In this document: piece by piece, positions 1-8,835 of the stretch
Layout of the letters: the number at the start of each line of letters is the position of its first letter
How positions within the stretch are numbered: position 1 is the stretch's first letter
From: an uncultured Clostridium sp.
Lineage (GTDB): Bacteria; Bacillota; Clostridia; Clostridiales; Clostridiaceae
Direction: 5' to 3'
Assembly (NCBI RefSeq): GCF_947072515.1
Contig: NZ_CAMTIG010000003.1
Coordinates: 1 to 64,000, forward strand
Length of the DNA stretch: 64,000 nucleotides
Translations under genes and position numbers: made by a program
The notes under the pieces: generated by a model
The model's input: only the letters and a program-made list of their open reading frames with translations
Told to the model about the DNA's origin: nothing
Databases searched by the model: none

Positions 1-59
1 CTATCAGAGAAGGTGGAAGAACTGTAGGTTCAGGAGTTGTTACTAAAGTTTTAGCTTAA
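1..59 (+). CDS. tuf: Elongation factor Tu, C-terminal end (partial)
   Basis: The window opens inside this gene. Reading from base 3 gives the last 18 residues, IREGGRTVGSGVVTKVLA, followed by TAA. This is the highly conserved end of domain 3 of EF-Tu, the GTPase that carries aminoacyl-tRNA to the ribosome. Its place just before the S10 operon is the usual Firmicute order (fusA-tuf-rpsJ). A strong terminator follows, so in this genome tuf and rpsJ are probably separate transcripts. The rest of the gene lies outside the window. Confidence 0.95.
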   Translation, partial: IREGGRTVGSGVVTKVLA

Positions 60-88
60 TTTCTAAAATTAATAGCAATTTATATAGA

Positions 89-122
89 AGAGTTAGGAAG
101 ACGTTCCTAACTCTTTTTTTTT
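89..122 (+). terminator. Rho-independent terminator of tuf
   Basis: A perfect 11-bp stem (89-99 with 104-114) has a four-base GACG loop and runs straight into a long T tract. It lies 30 bases after the tuf stop and ends transcription before the S10 leader. Confidence 0.95.
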
Positions 123-475
123 ATATAAAAATATAAAGTTTATAAGTAATAAAATAATGCGAATAGAGTCTGATTTCAAGAATAGAGAAGTTTATTAATA
201 TTAAAACCGTATGTTTAAAGAATTGAAAGAAGGTAAAGAATATAAAGAAGGATAAAAAAATTAAAAATTAAAAATTACTATAAATAAAGAATTGGTACTA
301 AAAAGAAAAAGTTGAAATTTAAAAAGTGAGAAAAACAGTGTCTATTAAAAAGAAAATTTAAGAAGAAAAATAATATAAAGAATGAATAAAAAAAGTCTTG
401 AAATTTTATTTAAATACATATAAAATAGAGAAAGCGACGAACAAGAATTGGATAAAAAATATTTATTCAAAAGGC
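123..475. other. Gene-free A-rich spacer between tuf and the S10 operon
   Basis: There is no coding frame with a ribosome binding site here. The + strand is strikingly purine-rich, with many A-tracts. A-tracts directly upstream of strong ribosomal promoters often act as UP elements or curved DNA, so that is a reasonable reading. Apart from the candidate promoter at 398-426, I see nothing specific. Confidence 0.6.
398..426 (+). promoter_or_regulatory. Candidate upstream S10-operon promoter
   Basis: TTGAAA at 398-403 is separated by 17 bases from TAAAAT at 421-426. It is weaker than the promoter at 476-504 but has the same -35 hexamer, which suggests tandem promoters for the operon. Confidence 0.45.
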
Positions 476-504
476 TTGAAATACTTCTTATAAAATAGTA
501 TAAT
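476..504 (+). promoter_or_regulatory. Main S10-operon promoter
   Basis: TTGAAA at 476-481 and a perfect TATAAT at 499-504 are exactly 17 bases apart. Transcription should start near 511, giving a leader of about 200 bases before rpsJ. Confidence 0.8.
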
Positions 505-510
505 ATAGAA

Positions 511-694
511 GTTGTATAGCATGCGGCGAGGATTCAAGAGGTTGCCGGACTTCCGGGTAATTCTTGATGAGTATGTCAGGATCTAGAATCCGACGACAGG
601 GATTTTATATTCTTTCCGTTTGATAAATTTTATGAAACACCAGGAACAGTTTATAGAATAACCGCTGTTGTACGTTAGAAGTAAAGCGTACATG
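511..694 (+). promoter_or_regulatory. Structured 5' leader of the S10 operon
   Basis: This stretch is clearly less AT-rich than its surroundings. It holds several pairings: a CCGG/CCGG hairpin (545-548 with 553-556) inside a TCAAGA/TCTTGA stem (534-539 with 562-567); a TGTC/GACA stem (574-577 with 595-598) around GGAT/ATCC; AACAG/CTGTT (645-649 with 665-669); and a TGTACG/CGTACA hairpin (669-674 with 687-692) touching the rpsJ ribosome binding site. GGATTC at 530-535 can also pair with GAATCC at 586-591, which excludes the local GGAT/ATCC hairpin. Autogenous control by a ribosomal protein (L4 in E. coli) is the natural reading. I cannot assign a named family. Confidence 0.65.
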
Positions 695-712
695 AAAAGG
701 AGGGAAACCGAG

Positions 713-1021
713 ATGTCAAAACAAAAAATAAGAATTAGATTAAAGGCTTTTGATCACACTATATTAGATCAATCAGCTGAAAAAATCGTTGAAACTGCAA
801 AGTCAACAGGAGCTAAAGTTGTAGGACCAGTTCCATTACCAACTGAAAAAGATGTTGTAACTATATTAAGAGCAGTTCACAAATATAAAGACTCTAGAGA
901 GCAATTTGAAATAAGAACTCACAAGAGACTTATAGATATCGTTAATCCATCACCAAAAACTGTTGATGCATTAATGAGATTAAATCTACCAGCTGGTGTA
1001 GATATCGAAATCAAATTATAA
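713..1021 (+). CDS. rpsJ: 30S ribosomal protein S10
   Basis: The 102-residue protein has the full S10 sequence, from [20 protein letters not shown] to the AGVDIEIKL end. It sits in the head of the small subunit and, as NusE, also partners NusB in antitermination. An in-frame TTG at 668 would add 15 residues, but the strong AAAAGGAGGG at 695-704 and the normal S10 length fix the ATG at 713. It is the first gene of the super-operon, and its start lies just after a small hairpin in the leader. That hairpin could affect ribosome loading. Confidence 0.98.
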   Translation: MSKQKIRIRLKAFDHTILDQSAEKIVETAKSTGAKVVGPVPLPTEKDVVTILRAVHKYKDSREQFEIRTHKRLIDIVNPSPKTVDALMRLNLPAGVDIEIKL

Positions 1022-1094
1022 TATTATCAAATATTAAGACATTGAACTATTAAGATTGGTAACAATCCGCTAGTAGTTTGGGAGGTGTAAATAC

Positions 1095-1724
1095 ATGAAA
1101 AAAGCTATAATAGGTAAAAAAATAGGTATGACTCAAATTTTCGATGAAAATGGTAAAGTTGTTCCTGTAACTGTAGTAGAAGCTGGTCCATGTGTTGTTG
1201 TTCAAAAGAAAACTGTTGAAAAAGACGGTTATGAAGCAATACAAGTTGGTTTTGGAGACATAAGAGAAAAATTAGTTAACAAACCAAGACAAGGACAATT
1301 TGCTAAAGCTGGAGTTTCATTAAGAAGAACTCTTAAAGAATTCAGATTAGAAAATGTTGCTGAATACGAAGTAGGTCAAGAAATAACTGCTGAAGTATTT
1401 GCTGCAGGAGATAAAGTAGACGTATCAGGGGTTTCTAAAGGTAAGGGATTCCAAGGTACAATAAAAAGATGGAACGCTCAAAGAGGACCAATGTCACACG
1501 GTTCTAAGTTCCACAGAGCACCAGGTTCTATGGGAGCATCTTCAGATCCTTCAAGAACATTCAAGAATAAGAAAATGCCAGGACACATGGGTGCAGAAAA
1601 TAAAACTGTTTTAAACTTAGAAGTAGTAAAAGTAATTGCTGATAAAAACTTAATACTAATTAAGGGTGGAATCCCAGGACCTAACAAAGGTACAGTAGTA
1701 ATAAGAAATACAGTAAGAGCTTAA
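1095..1724 (+). CDS. rplC: 50S ribosomal protein L3
   Basis: The 209-residue protein begins with the L3 signature [15 protein letters not shown]. It contains the long central extension around [20 protein letters not shown] (about residues 117-136), which reaches toward the peptidyl transferase centre. L3 is one of two early nucleators of 50S assembly. A GGGAGGTG ribosome binding site lies 7-15 bases before the ATG. The 73-base gap from rpsJ shows no promoter. Length and motifs are ordinary for Firmicutes. Confidence 0.98.
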   Translation: MKKAIIGKKIGMTQIFDENGKVVPVTVVEAGPCVVVQKKTVEKDGYEAIQVGFGDIREKLVNKPRQGQFAKAGVSLRRTLKEFRLENVAEYEVGQEITAEVFAAGDKVDVSGVSKGKGFQGTIKRWNAQRGPMSHGSKFHRAPGSMGASSDPSRTFKNKKMPGHMGAENKTVLNLEVVKVIADKNLILIKGGIPGPNKGTVVIRNTVRA

Positions 1725-1749
1725 TTTCTAGAAGAAAGGAGGAAGCAGG

Positions 1750-2370
1750 ATGCCTACAGTAGGATTATTTAATAAAGATGGTAAAAAAGTTGAAGATATC
1801 CAATTAAATGATGGAATCTTCGGAGTTGAAATAAATGAAAATGCTATGCACCAAGTAGTTGTTGCATTATTAGCTAACAAAAGACAAGGAACTCAATCAG
1901 CTAAAACAAGAGCTGAAGTTAGAGGAGGCGGAATTAAGCCTTGGAGACAAAAAGGAACTGGTAGAGCAAGACAAGGTTCAATCAGAGCTCCACAATGGAT
2001 CAAAGGTGGTATAGTATTCGCACCAAAACCAAGAGATTACAGAATGGCAATACCAAAGAGCATGAAGAGAGTTGCAATGCTTTCAGCTTTAACAACTAAA
2101 GTTCAAGACGGACAAATGGTTGTAGTTGAAGATTTAGCTTTTGATTCAATCAAAACTAAAAATGTTGTGAACTTCTTAAACGCAATTGAAGCTAAGAAAA
2201 CTTTAATTATTACAGCTGAATCAAACGAAGTTGTTTATAAGTCAGCAAGAAACATTGAAGGAGTTGCAGTTATACCTGCAAACAACATCAACGTTTATGA
2301 CTTACTTAAGTTTGAAAAAGTAGTTATGACTAAAGATGCCGTATCAAAAATTGAGGAGGTGTACGCATAA
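1750..2370 (+). CDS. rplD: 50S ribosomal protein L4
   Basis: The 206-residue L4 has the extended arginine/glycine-rich loop (about residues 45-85, including [13 protein letters not shown]) that lines the nascent-peptide tunnel. In E. coli L4 is also the autogenous repressor of the S10 operon, acting on the leader RNA. The structured leader at 511-694 makes a similar role plausible here, but that is inference. The stop codon overlaps the rplW start as TAATG, so translation of L4 and L23 is probably coupled. Confidence 0.98.
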   Translation: MPTVGLFNKDGKKVEDIQLNDGIFGVEINENAMHQVVVALLANKRQGTQSAKTRAEVRGGGIKPWRQKGTGRARQGSIRAPQWIKGGIVFAPKPRDYRMAIPKSMKRVAMLSALTTKVQDGQMVVVEDLAFDSIKTKNVVNFLNAIEAKKTLIITAESNEVVYKSARNIEGVAVIPANNINVYDLLKFEKVVMTKDAVSKIEEVYA

Positions 2371-2663
2371 TGAATTTAACAAGCCATGATATCATAAGAA
2401 AGCCTGTTATAACTGAAAAAAGTATGGCAGCAATGGCAGAAAATAAGTACACTTTCATAGTTCACATCAATGCTAACAAATCTCAAATAAAGAGAGCAGT
2501 TGAAGAAGTATTCAACGTTAAAGTTGCTGATGTTAAAACATTAAGAACTATGGGAAAAACAAAGAGAATGGGCGTTCACGTTGGAAAGAGAGCAGACTTT
2601 AAAAAAGCTATGATCACTTTAGCTGAAGGAAGCACAATCGAATTCTTCGAAGGAATGCAATAA
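2370..2663 (+). CDS. rplW: 50S ribosomal protein L23
   Basis: L23 is 97 residues and forms the docking site at the tunnel exit for trigger factor and SRP. The sequence shows the typical [14 protein letters not shown] start and the basic loop near [12 protein letters not shown]. Its ATG shares one base with the rplD stop (TAATG), and a GAGGAGGTG inside the rplD end supplies the ribosome binding site. The gap to rplB (69 bases) is longer than elsewhere in the operon and contains a hairpin. Confidence 0.98.
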   Translation: MNLTSHDIIRKPVITEKSMAAMAENKYTFIVHINANKSQIKRAVEEVFNVKVADVKTLRTMGKTKRMGVHVGKRADFKKAMITLAEGSTIEFFEGMQ

Positions 2664-2682
2664 TAGCAGCCCATTAAGTGAT

Positions 2683-2709
2683 TTATTGGCCCCATGAGCG
2701 GCCAGATAA
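2683..2709 (+). promoter_or_regulatory. Intercistronic hairpin between rplW and rplB
   Basis: TTATTGGCC at 2683-2691 pairs with GGCCA-g-ATAA at 2700-2709, giving a nine-pair stem with one bulged G and an eight-base loop. There is no T run, so it is not a terminator. It stands 24 bases before the rplB start and might affect processing, stability or translation of the message. Confidence 0.5.
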
Positions 2710-2732
2710 GCTAATTCAAGGAGGGAATTTAA

Positions 2733-3566
2733 ATGGCAGTTAAAACATTTAGACCTACCACTCCTTCTAGAAGAAACATGACAATGGCTACATTTGATGA
2801 GATTACTACAAGCTCACCAGAAAAGTCACTTTTAGTTTCTTTAAAGAAAACAGGTGGTAGAAATGCACAAGGTAAGATAACTGTTAGACACCATGGTGGT
2901 GGTGCAAAAAGAAAATACAGAATAATAGATTTCAAGAGAAATAAAGATGGAGTACCTGCAAAGGTTGCAACTATCGAATACGATCCAAACAGATCAGCAT
3001 ATATTGCTCTTGTTGTTTATGCAGATGGGGATAAGAGATACATAATCGCTCCAAACGGATTAAACGTTGGTGATGTTGTAGTATCAGGACCAGATGCAGA
3101 TATAAAACCAGGAAATGCATTACAATTAATTAACATTCCAGTTGGTACATTCGTTCATAATATCGAATTACAAGCAGGAAAAGGTGCTCAATTAGTAAGA
3201 GCAGCTGGTGGATCAGCACAGCTAATGGCTAAAGAAGGTAAATATGCTACATTAAGATTACCTTCAGGAGAAATGAGATATGTTAGAATCGAGTGTAGAG
3301 CTACTATCGGTACAGTATCTAACCCAACTAACGATATCGTTAAGATTGGTAAAGCTGGAAGAAAGAGACACATGGGATGGAGACCTACAGTAAGAGGATC
3401 TGTTATGAACCCTTGCGACCATCCACACGGAGGAGGAGAAGGTAGATCACCTATCGGAAGACCTAGTCCTGTAACTCCATGGGGTAAACCAACACTTGGT
3501 TACAAAACTAGAAAAAATAAAAAATACTCAGATAAATTTATTATTAAGAGAAGAAATAGTAAATAG
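2733..3566 (+). CDS. rplB: 50S ribosomal protein L2
   Basis: The 277-residue L2 is complete. Its C-terminal [19 protein letters not shown] segment holds the conserved histidine region that lies close to the peptidyl transferase centre. L2 is one of the most conserved 50S proteins and is needed for subunit joining. The start follows CAAGGAGGG. RNA hairpins lie on both sides (2683-2709 and 3568-3593), which is unusual among the closely packed genes of this operon. Confidence 0.98.
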   Translation: MAVKTFRPTTPSRRNMTMATFDEITTSSPEKSLLVSLKKTGGRNAQGKITVRHHGGGAKRKYRIIDFKRNKDGVPAKVATIEYDPNRSAYIALVVYADGDKRYIIAPNGLNVGDVVVSGPDADIKPGNALQLINIPVGTFVHNIELQAGKGAQLVRAAGGSAQLMAKEGKYATLRLPSGEMRYVRIECRATIGTVSNPTNDIVKIGKAGRKRHMGWRPTVRGSVMNPCDHPHGGGEGRSPIGRPSPVTPWGKPTLGYKTRKNKKYSDKFIIKRRNSK

Positions 3567-3567
3567 T

Positions 3568-3593
3568 ATGAAGAGAATACTAATTCTCTTCAT
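3568..3593 (+). promoter_or_regulatory. Perfect 11-bp hairpin between rplB and rpsS
   Basis: ATGAAGAGAAT at 3568-3578 and its exact complement at 3583-3593 enclose the loop ACTA. The element starts two bases after the rplB stop. No T tract follows, so it should not terminate strongly. A processing or mRNA-stabilising stem is more likely. Confidence 0.65.
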
Positions 3594-3632
3594 GGCTGAG
3601 AATGTAAAAGTTCTGAAGGGAGGCAATATATA

Positions 3633-3908
3633 ATGAGTAGATCAACTAAAAAAGGGCCATTCGTTCATGATAAACTAATAAACAAAATAGAAGAAATGAA
3701 CGCTAATGGAGAAAAGAAAGTTGTTAAAACTTGGTCAAGAAGTTCAACAATATTCCCACAAATGATTGGACACACAATCGCTGTTCATGATGGAAGAAAA
3801 CACGTACCTGTTTATATATCAGAAGATATGGTAGGTCACAAACTTGGTGAATTTTCACTAACTAGAACATTCAAAGGACATGATGATAAAACATCAAAAA
3901 GAAAGTAG
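3633..3908 (+). CDS. rpsS: 30S ribosomal protein S19
   Basis: S19 (91 residues) opens with [15 protein letters not shown] and contains the usual [19 protein letters not shown] core. It lies in the 30S head, contacts the A-site finger and forms a complex with S13. The ribosome binding site is GAAGGGAGG. It is separated from rplB by a 66-base gap with a perfect hairpin, then followed closely by rplV. Nothing is unusual in the protein. Confidence 0.98.
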   Translation: MSRSTKKGPFVHDKLINKIEEMNANGEKKVVKTWSRSSTIFPQMIGHTIAVHDGRKHVPVYISEDMVGHKLGEFSLTRTFKGHDDKTSKRK

Positions 3909-3931
3909 TACCCTGGAAAGGAGGAACATAA

Positions 3932-4267
3932 ATGGAAGCTAGAGCTATAGCTAAGTATGTAAGAATGTCTCCAATAAAGGTAGGAGCTGTTCTTGATTTA
4001 ATAAGAGGAAAGAATGTTAAAGAAGCTTTTGCTATCTTACAATACACTCCAAGAGAAGCAGCAGTAGTAATTAACAAAGTGTTAAAATCAGCTGTTGCCA
4101 ATGCAGAAAATAATTTTGCATTAGATACTGACAAATTAGTAGTATCTGAAGCGTTCGTAGGTCAAGGTCCAACTTTAAAGAGATTTAGACCACACGCTCA
4201 AGGAAGAGCATTCAGAATCAACAAAAAAACAAGCCATATAACAATAGTTGTTAAAGAAAGAGCTTAG
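3932..4267 (+). CDS. rplV: 50S ribosomal protein L22
   Basis: The 111-residue L22 includes the long beta-hairpin (about residues 80-100, with [17 protein letters not shown]). That hairpin reaches into the exit tunnel and is a known site of macrolide-resistance changes; the hairpin here looks ordinary. The ATG follows AAAGGAGG. It is tightly spaced between rpsS and rpsC within the operon. Confidence 0.98.
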   Translation: MEARAIAKYVRMSPIKVGAVLDLIRGKNVKEAFAILQYTPREAAVVINKVLKSAVANAENNFALDTDKLVVSEAFVGQGPTLKRFRPHAQGRAFRINKKTSHITIVVKERA

Positions 4268-4285
4268 AAGAAGGAGGGAAACGAA

Positions 4286-4954
4286 GTGGGTCAAAAAGTA
4301 AATCCTCACGGACTTAGAGTAGGAGTTATCAAAGGCTGGGATGCAAAATGGTATGCTAATAAAAAAGATTTTGCTGACAACTTAATTGAAGATAACCAAA
4401 TAAGAAATTTTGTTAAAAAAGAACTTTTCACAGCTGGTATTTCTAGAATAGAAATCGAAAGAGCTGCTAAAAGAATTAAGTTAAATATACACACTGCTAA
4501 GCCTGGTGTTATAATTGGAAAAGGCGGATCAGGAATTGAAGCTTTAAAGAAAAAATTAGTTCAATTTACTGCAGGTAGAAACTTACTAATCAACATCGTT
4601 GAAGTGAAAAATGTAGAAAGAGATTCTCAACTAATGTCTGAAAATGTTGCAGCACAATTAGAAAAGAGAATATCATTCAGAAGAGCTATGAAACAAACTA
4701 TCCAAAGAGCTATGAAGCACAATGGAGTTAAAGGGGTTAAAATAGCTTGTTCAGGAAGACTAGGTGGAGCAGAAATCGCTAGAACTGAACAGTACCATGA
4801 AGGTACAATTCCACTACAAACTTTAAGAGCTGATATTGACTATGGATTTGCAGAAGCAGATACAACATACGGAAAAATCGGAGTTAAAGTTTGGGTTTAT
4901 AATGGAGAAGTTCTTCCAACTAAAAAAGTTGAAAAGGAAGAAACTAACGCATAG
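4286..4954 (+). CDS. rpsC: 30S ribosomal protein S3
   Basis: S3 (222 residues) starts at GTG with [17 protein letters not shown], preceded by AAGGAGG. The KH domain shows its GxxG loop (GKGGSG, about residues 75-80), followed by the C-terminal S3 domain. S3 lies at the mRNA entry channel and has helicase activity in the ribosome together with S4 and S5. A GTG start is common for this gene in Clostridium. Confidence 0.98.
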   Translation: MGQKVNPHGLRVGVIKGWDAKWYANKKDFADNLIEDNQIRNFVKKELFTAGISRIEIERAAKRIKLNIHTAKPGVIIGKGGSGIEALKKKLVQFTAGRNLLINIVEVKNVERDSQLMSENVAAQLEKRISFRRAMKQTIQRAMKHNGVKGVKIACSGRLGGAEIARTEQYHEGTIPLQTLRADIDYGFAEADTTYGKIGVKVWVYNGEVLPTKKVEKEETNA

Positions 4955-4980
4955 GACGCATCGGAAAGGAGGAATAAATC

Positions 4981-5415
4981 ATGTTAATGCCTAAAAGAGT
5001 TAAGCATCGTAAGGTACAACGTGGTAGAATGAAGGGTAAAGCTACAAGAGGAAACTTTTTAGCTTATGGTGATTACGGAATACAAGCTACAACTTGTGGA
5101 TGGATCACTAGTAACCAAATAGAATCTGCCAGAATTGCTATAAATAGATATATCAAAAGAGGAGGAAAACTTTGGATAAAGATCTTCCCGGATAAGCCAG
5201 TTACTGAAAAACCAGCTGAAACAAGAATGGGTTCAGGTAAAGGTTCACCAGAATACTGGGTAGCAGTAGTTAAACCTGGTAGAGTATTATTCGAACTATC
5301 AGGAGTAAATGAAGAAGTTGCAAGAGAAGCTATGAGACTTGCATCACACAAGCTTCCTGTAAAGACTAAGTTCGTTACAAGAAGAGATTTTGAGGAAATG
5401 GGTGGTGAAGAATAA
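4981..5415 (+). CDS. rplP: 50S ribosomal protein L16
   Basis: L16 (144 residues) begins [19 protein letters not shown] and keeps the conserved [19 protein letters not shown] segment that helps place A-site tRNA. It is a late-assembly protein of the 50S subunit. The ribosome binding site is AAAGGAGG. Its TAA overlaps the rpmC start by one base (TAATG), so translation is likely coupled. Confidence 0.98.
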   Translation: MLMPKRVKHRKVQRGRMKGKATRGNFLAYGDYGIQATTCGWITSNQIESARIAINRYIKRGGKLWIKIFPDKPVTEKPAETRMGSGKGSPEYWVAVVKPGRVLFELSGVNEEVAREAMRLASHKLPVKTKFVTRRDFEEMGGEE

Positions 5416-5630
5416 TGAAGGCTAAAGAATTAAAAGAATTAAGAGCAAGTAATCCTCAAGATTTAAAGGCTAAATTAGGAGAATTAAAAGCTGAGTTATT
5501 CAACTTAAGATTCCAATTAGCTACAGGACAATTAGAAAATCCTATGAGAATAAGAGAAGTGAAAAAATCTATAGCCCAAATAAAAACCATCTTAAGACAA
5601 GAAGAGTTAAGGGCTGTTGAACAACAGTAA
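5415..5630 (+). CDS. rpmC: 50S ribosomal protein L29
   Basis: L29 is 71 residues long and almost entirely helical, as expected, with the [23 protein letters not shown] core. It sits next to L23 at the tunnel exit, where nascent-chain factors bind. It starts on the last base of rplP and is followed by rpsQ after 23 bases. Nothing is odd in length or sequence. Confidence 0.98.
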   Translation: MKAKELKELRASNPQDLKAKLGELKAELFNLRFQLATGQLENPMRIREVKKSIAQIKTILRQEELRAVEQQ

Positions 5631-5653
5631 TTACTGGAAGGAGGTACGCCCTA

Positions 5654-5908
5654 ATGGAAAGAGGTTTAAGAAAGAAAAGAATTGGTAGAGTTGTTTCTGA
5701 TAAAATGGATAAAACTATCGTAGTTGCAATCGAAACTAAGGTTAGACATCCACTATACGGAAAAACTGTTAACGTAACAACTAAATTCAAAGCTCATGAT
5801 GAAAAGAATGAAGCAGGAATTAATGATAGAGTATTAATAATGGAAACAAGACCATTATCTAAAGATAAAAGATGGAGACTTGTTGAGATAGTTGAAAAAG
5901 CTAAATAG
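5654..5908 (+). CDS. rpsQ: 30S ribosomal protein S17
   Basis: S17 (84 residues) is a small OB-fold protein that binds 16S rRNA early in assembly. The sequence shows the expected [17 protein letters not shown] start region and the C-terminal [19 protein letters not shown]. The start follows GGAAGGAGG. It lies between rpmC and rplN, the standard order of the S10/spc junction. Confidence 0.98.
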   Translation: MERGLRKKRIGRVVSDKMDKTIVVAIETKVRHPLYGKTVNVTTKFKAHDEKNEAGINDRVLIMETRPLSKDKRWRLVEIVEKAK

Positions 5909-5938
5909 TAGCTTTGTGACTGAAAGGAGGGTAATTCA

Positions 5939-6307
5939 ATGATACAACAACAAACTAGACTTAAAGTTGCTGATAATTCAGGTGCTAAAGAAATCATGTG
6001 TATCAGAGTTTTAGGTGGTTCTAAAAGAAAGTATGGTAACATTGGAGATATAATCGTTGCTAGCGTTAAAAGTGCAACACCAGGCGGAGTTGTTAAAAAA
6101 GGTGACGTAGTTAAAGCTGTTATCGTTAGATCAGTAAAAGGAATGAAAAGAGCAGACGGTTCATACGTTAAGTTTGACGAAAATGCTGCTGTTATAATAA
6201 AAGATGATAAGCAACCAAGAGGAACTCGTATCTTCGGGCCTGTTGCAAGAGAGCTAAGAGATAAAGAATTCAATAAAATCTTATCATTAGCACCAGAAGT
6301 TCTATAA
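5939..6307 (+). CDS. rplN: 50S ribosomal protein L14
   Basis: L14 (122 residues) has the typical [18 protein letters not shown] start and ends with ILSLAPEVL. It forms part of the bridge between subunits and is the docking site of the silencing factor RsfS. In E. coli this is the first gene of the spc operon. Here there is no promoter or terminator between rpsQ and rplN, so S10 and spc genes appear to be one transcript. Confidence 0.98.
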   Translation: MIQQQTRLKVADNSGAKEIMCIRVLGGSKRKYGNIGDIIVASVKSATPGGVVKKGDVVKAVIVRSVKGMKRADGSYVKFDENAAVIIKDDKQPRGTRIFGPVARELRDKEFNKILSLAPEVL

Positions 6308-6322
6308 GAGGAGGTGGCTGAT

Positions 6323-6637
6323 TTGAAAATACACGTTAAAAAGAACGACACAGTTATGGTTATATCAGGAAAAGATAAAGGTAAAACAGGTGAAGTTTTA
6401 AAAGTATATCCAAAAACTGGTAAAGTACTAGTTCAAGGAATTAATATAATAAAGAAGCACCAAAAAGCAAGTAGAACGCAAGCTGAAAGTGCTATAATCG
6501 AAAGAGAAGCTGCTATAAATAGTTCAAAAGTTATGTTATATTGTACAAAATGCAAGAACACTACTAGAATTAGCAACAAAATCTTAGAAGATGGATCAAA
6601 AGTTAGAGTGTGCAAAAAGTGCGGAGAAACATTCTAA
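6323..6637 (+). CDS. rplX: 50S ribosomal protein L24 with zinc ribbon
   Basis: L24 is an early 50S assembly protein. The KOW-type N-terminal half (KIHVKKNDTVMVISGKDKGK) is normal. I place the start at TTG 6323, eight bases after AGGAGG. A GTG at 6314 would overlap that ribosome binding site. This gives 104 residues. The C-terminal part carries CTKC and CKKC pairs about 30 residues apart, a zinc-ribbon arrangement. Several bacterial L24 proteins, such as that of B. subtilis, lack these cysteines, so this is a C+ variant. Confidence 0.93.
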   Translation: MKIHVKKNDTVMVISGKDKGKTGEVLKVYPKTGKVLVQGINIIKKHQKASRTQAESAIIEREAAINSSKVMLYCTKCKNTTRISNKILEDGSKVRVCKKCGETF

Positions 6638-6661
6638 AAGGTTTGAAAGGAGGGCATTGAT

Positions 6662-7201
6662 ATGACAAGACTTCAAGATAAGTATGAAAAAGAAATAATT
6701 CAAGCAATGATGGAAAAATTCACTTATGATAACATAATGGAAGTTCCAAAACTTGAGAAGATAGTAATTAATATGGGAGTTGGAGAAGCTAAAGAAAACC
6801 AAAAGGTTTTAGAATCAGCAGTATCTGACTTAACTTTAATAGCTGGGCAAAAGCCAATATTAACAAGAGCTAAAAAATCAGTTGCTAACTTTAAAATAAG
6901 AGAAAACATGGCATTAGGATGTAAAGTTACATTAAGAAAAGCAAATATGTATGAATTTGCGGACAAATTAATGTCAATTGCTTTACCAAGAGTTAGAGAC
7001 TTTAGAGGAGTTTCAAGTAAGTCATTTGATGGTAGAGGAAACTACTCTCTAGGAATTAAAGAACAATTAATATTCCCAGAAATTGAGTATGATAAAATCG
7101 ATAAAGTTAGAGGAATGGATATAATCTTCGTTACTTCAGCTAAGACTGACGAAGAAGCAAGAGAATTATTAAGATTCCTTGGAATGCCATTCGCTCAATA
7201 A
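6662..7201 (+). CDS. rplE: 50S ribosomal protein L5
   Basis: L5 (179 residues) binds 5S rRNA and contacts P-site tRNA. Conserved L5 segments are present, including [16 protein letters not shown] and the C-terminal [20 protein letters not shown]. The start follows GAAAGGAGGG. It is ordinary in length and lies between rplX and rpsN, as in other Firmicutes. Confidence 0.98.
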   Translation: MTRLQDKYEKEIIQAMMEKFTYDNIMEVPKLEKIVINMGVGEAKENQKVLESAVSDLTLIAGQKPILTRAKKSVANFKIRENMALGCKVTLRKANMYEFADKLMSIALPRVRDFRGVSSKSFDGRGNYSLGIKEQLIFPEIEYDKIDKVRGMDIIFVTSAKTDEEARELLRFLGMPFAQ

Positions 7202-7216
7202 TAAGGAGGGAAACTT

Positions 7217-7402
7217 ATGGCACGTAAAGCAATGATAGAAAAATGGAATAAAGAACCTAAGTATAAGACTAGAGCTTATACTAGATGCAGAATCTGTGGA
7301 AGACCACACTCTGTATTAAAGAAATTTGGTATTTGCCGTATCTGCTTTAGAGAACTTGCATACAAAGGACAAATCCCTGGTTGTAAAAAAGCAAGTTGGT
7401 AA
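7217..7402 (+). CDS. rpsN: 30S ribosomal protein S14, zinc-binding short form
   Basis: This is the 61-residue type of S14 (often called rpsZ or S14 type Z). It has two CxxC pairs, CRIC and CRIC, at about residues 24-27 and 40-43, which bind zinc. It belongs to the 30S head and helps form the decoding region. The start follows TAAGGAGGG. The zinc-independent long form found as a backup in some bacteria is not in this window. Confidence 0.97.
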   Translation: MARKAMIEKWNKEPKYKTRAYTRCRICGRPHSVLKKFGICRICFRELAYKGQIPGCKKASW

Positions 7403-7434
7403 TACTGAAGATATAGCGAAAGGAGGCACAATAA

Positions 7435-7833
7435 ATGGTTATGACAGATCCAATAGCAGATTTGCTAACTCGTATAAGAAATGCAAATGCTGTTAAACAC
7501 GAAGTAGTTGAGGTACCTTCTTCAAACGTAAAGAAGGCCGTTGCAAATATATTATTACAAGAAGGATACATCAAAGAAATAGATGAATATAACGATGGTG
7601 TAGTTCCAATGTTAAGAATAGCTCTTAAATATGGAGCAAACGGTGAAAAAGTAATCACTGGTCTTAAGAGAATATCAAAGCCAGGATTAAGAGTTTACTG
7701 TAAAAAAGACGAAACTCCTAAAGTACTTAACGGTTTAGGAATAGCTGTAATATCAACTTCAAGAGGAATCATGGTTGATAGAGACGCTAGAACTAACCAA
7801 GTAGGTGGAGAAGTTCTTTGCTACGTTTGGTAG
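7435..7833 (+). CDS. rpsH: 30S ribosomal protein S8
   Basis: S8 (132 residues) has the [15 protein letters not shown] start region and the C-terminal [12 protein letters not shown] core that binds helix 21 of 16S rRNA. In E. coli S8 represses the spc operon. Two in-frame ATG codons lie at 7435 and 7441. I use the first because its spacing from AAAGGAGG is eight bases. The 61 bases to rplF are AT-rich and show no promoter. Confidence 0.97.
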   Translation: MVMTDPIADLLTRIRNANAVKHEVVEVPSSNVKKAVANILLQEGYIKEIDEYNDGVVPMLRIALKYGANGEKVITGLKRISKPGLRVYCKKDETPKVLNGLGIAVISTSRGIMVDRDARTNQVGGEVLCYVW

Positions 7834-7894
7834 TATAAAATTTTAGAGATTAAGTTAAATTTATATAGATATATAAAATACAGGAGGTGCAATT

Positions 7895-8434
7895 ATGTCA
7901 AGAGTAGGTAGATTACCAATAGCTATTCCTGCAGGCGTAACTATTACTGTAACACCAGAGAACGTTGTTACTGTAAAAGGGCCAAAAGGTGAGTTATCTC
8001 AAGCTATGAACGCTGACATTAATGTAGCAGTTGAAAACAACGAAGTAGTTGTTACTAGACCTAGTGATATTAAAGAGTACAGAGCTCTTCATGGATTAAC
8101 TAGAGCGTTAATAAACAACATGGTAATTGGAGTTGAAAAAGGATTCCAAAAGACATTAATATTAAACGGTGTTGGATATAGAGCTCAAAAACAAGGAAAC
8201 AAACTTGTAATGAACCTTGGATATTCACATCCAGTTGAAATAGAAGCAGTTGAAGGCGTAGAATTTGAAATACCAGAAACTACTAAAATAGTTGTTAAAG
8301 GAATCAACAAACAAAGAGTTGGTGAAGCAGCAGCTAAGATCAGATCATGGAGAAAGCCTGAACCTTATAAAGGTAAAGGAATTAGATATGAAAACGAAGT
8401 GATCAGACGTAAAGAAGGTAAAACTGGTAAGTAA
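7895..8434 (+). CDS. rplF: 50S ribosomal protein L6
   Basis: L6 (179 residues) has its two duplicated alpha/beta domains and the strongly conserved C-terminal [20 protein letters not shown]. It lies near the factor-binding site of the 50S subunit. The start follows CAGGAGGTG. The gene is normal in length and order (rpsH-rplF-rplR). Confidence 0.98.
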   Translation: MSRVGRLPIAIPAGVTITVTPENVVTVKGPKGELSQAMNADINVAVENNEVVVTRPSDIKEYRALHGLTRALINNMVIGVEKGFQKTLILNGVGYRAQKQGNKLVMNLGYSHPVEIEAVEGVEFEIPETTKIVVKGINKQRVGEAAAKIRSWRKPEPYKGKGIRYENEVIRRKEGKTGK

Positions 8435-8455
8435 TAAAAGAAAGGAGTGATTTTT

Positions 8456-8815
8456 ATGTTCAAGAAGGTAGACAGAAAATCAAAAAGACTAAAACGTCAC
8501 CTTAGAGTACGTAAGAAAGTTTTCGGTACTCCTGAAAGACCAAGACTTTCAGTATACAGAAGTGAGAAAAACATATATACACAAATTATTGATGATATAA
8601 ATGCTATAACTTTAGTTTCAGCTTCAAGCTTAGAAAAAGATTTCTCAGCTAAAGGTGGAAATAAAGAAGGCGCTAAATTAGTAGGTGAATTAGTTGCTAA
8701 AAAAGCAATTGAAAAAGGATTAACTGAGGTAGTATTCGACAGAGGTGGATATGTATACCATGGTAGAGTTCAAGCATTAGCTGAAGGCGCAAGAGAAGCA
8801 GGACTTAAATTCTAA
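8456..8815 (+). CDS. rplR: 50S ribosomal protein L18
   Basis: L18 (119 residues) binds 5S rRNA together with L5. The sequence shows the [20 protein letters not shown] core and the C-terminal [18 protein letters not shown] choose the ATG at 8456, nine bases after AAAGGAG. A GTG at 8447 lies within the ribosome binding site region and would add three residues not expected for L18. Confidence 0.96.
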   Translation: MFKKVDRKSKRLKRHLRVRKKVFGTPERPRLSVYRSEKNIYTQIIDDINAITLVSASSLEKDFSAKGGNKEGAKLVGELVAKKAIEKGLTEVVFDRGGYVYHGRVQALAEGAREAGLKF

Positions 8816-8835
8816 TCAAACAAGGAGGGAAATCA

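Noticed and set aside
123..470. Possible degraded gene upstream of the S10 leader
   Set aside because: Only very short frames without ribosome binding sites are present; the purine richness does not encode a recognisable protein.
5794..6351. Minus-strand frame of 185 codons across rpsQ-rplN
   Set aside because: It is antisense to two certain ribosomal protein genes, with shadow-like composition.
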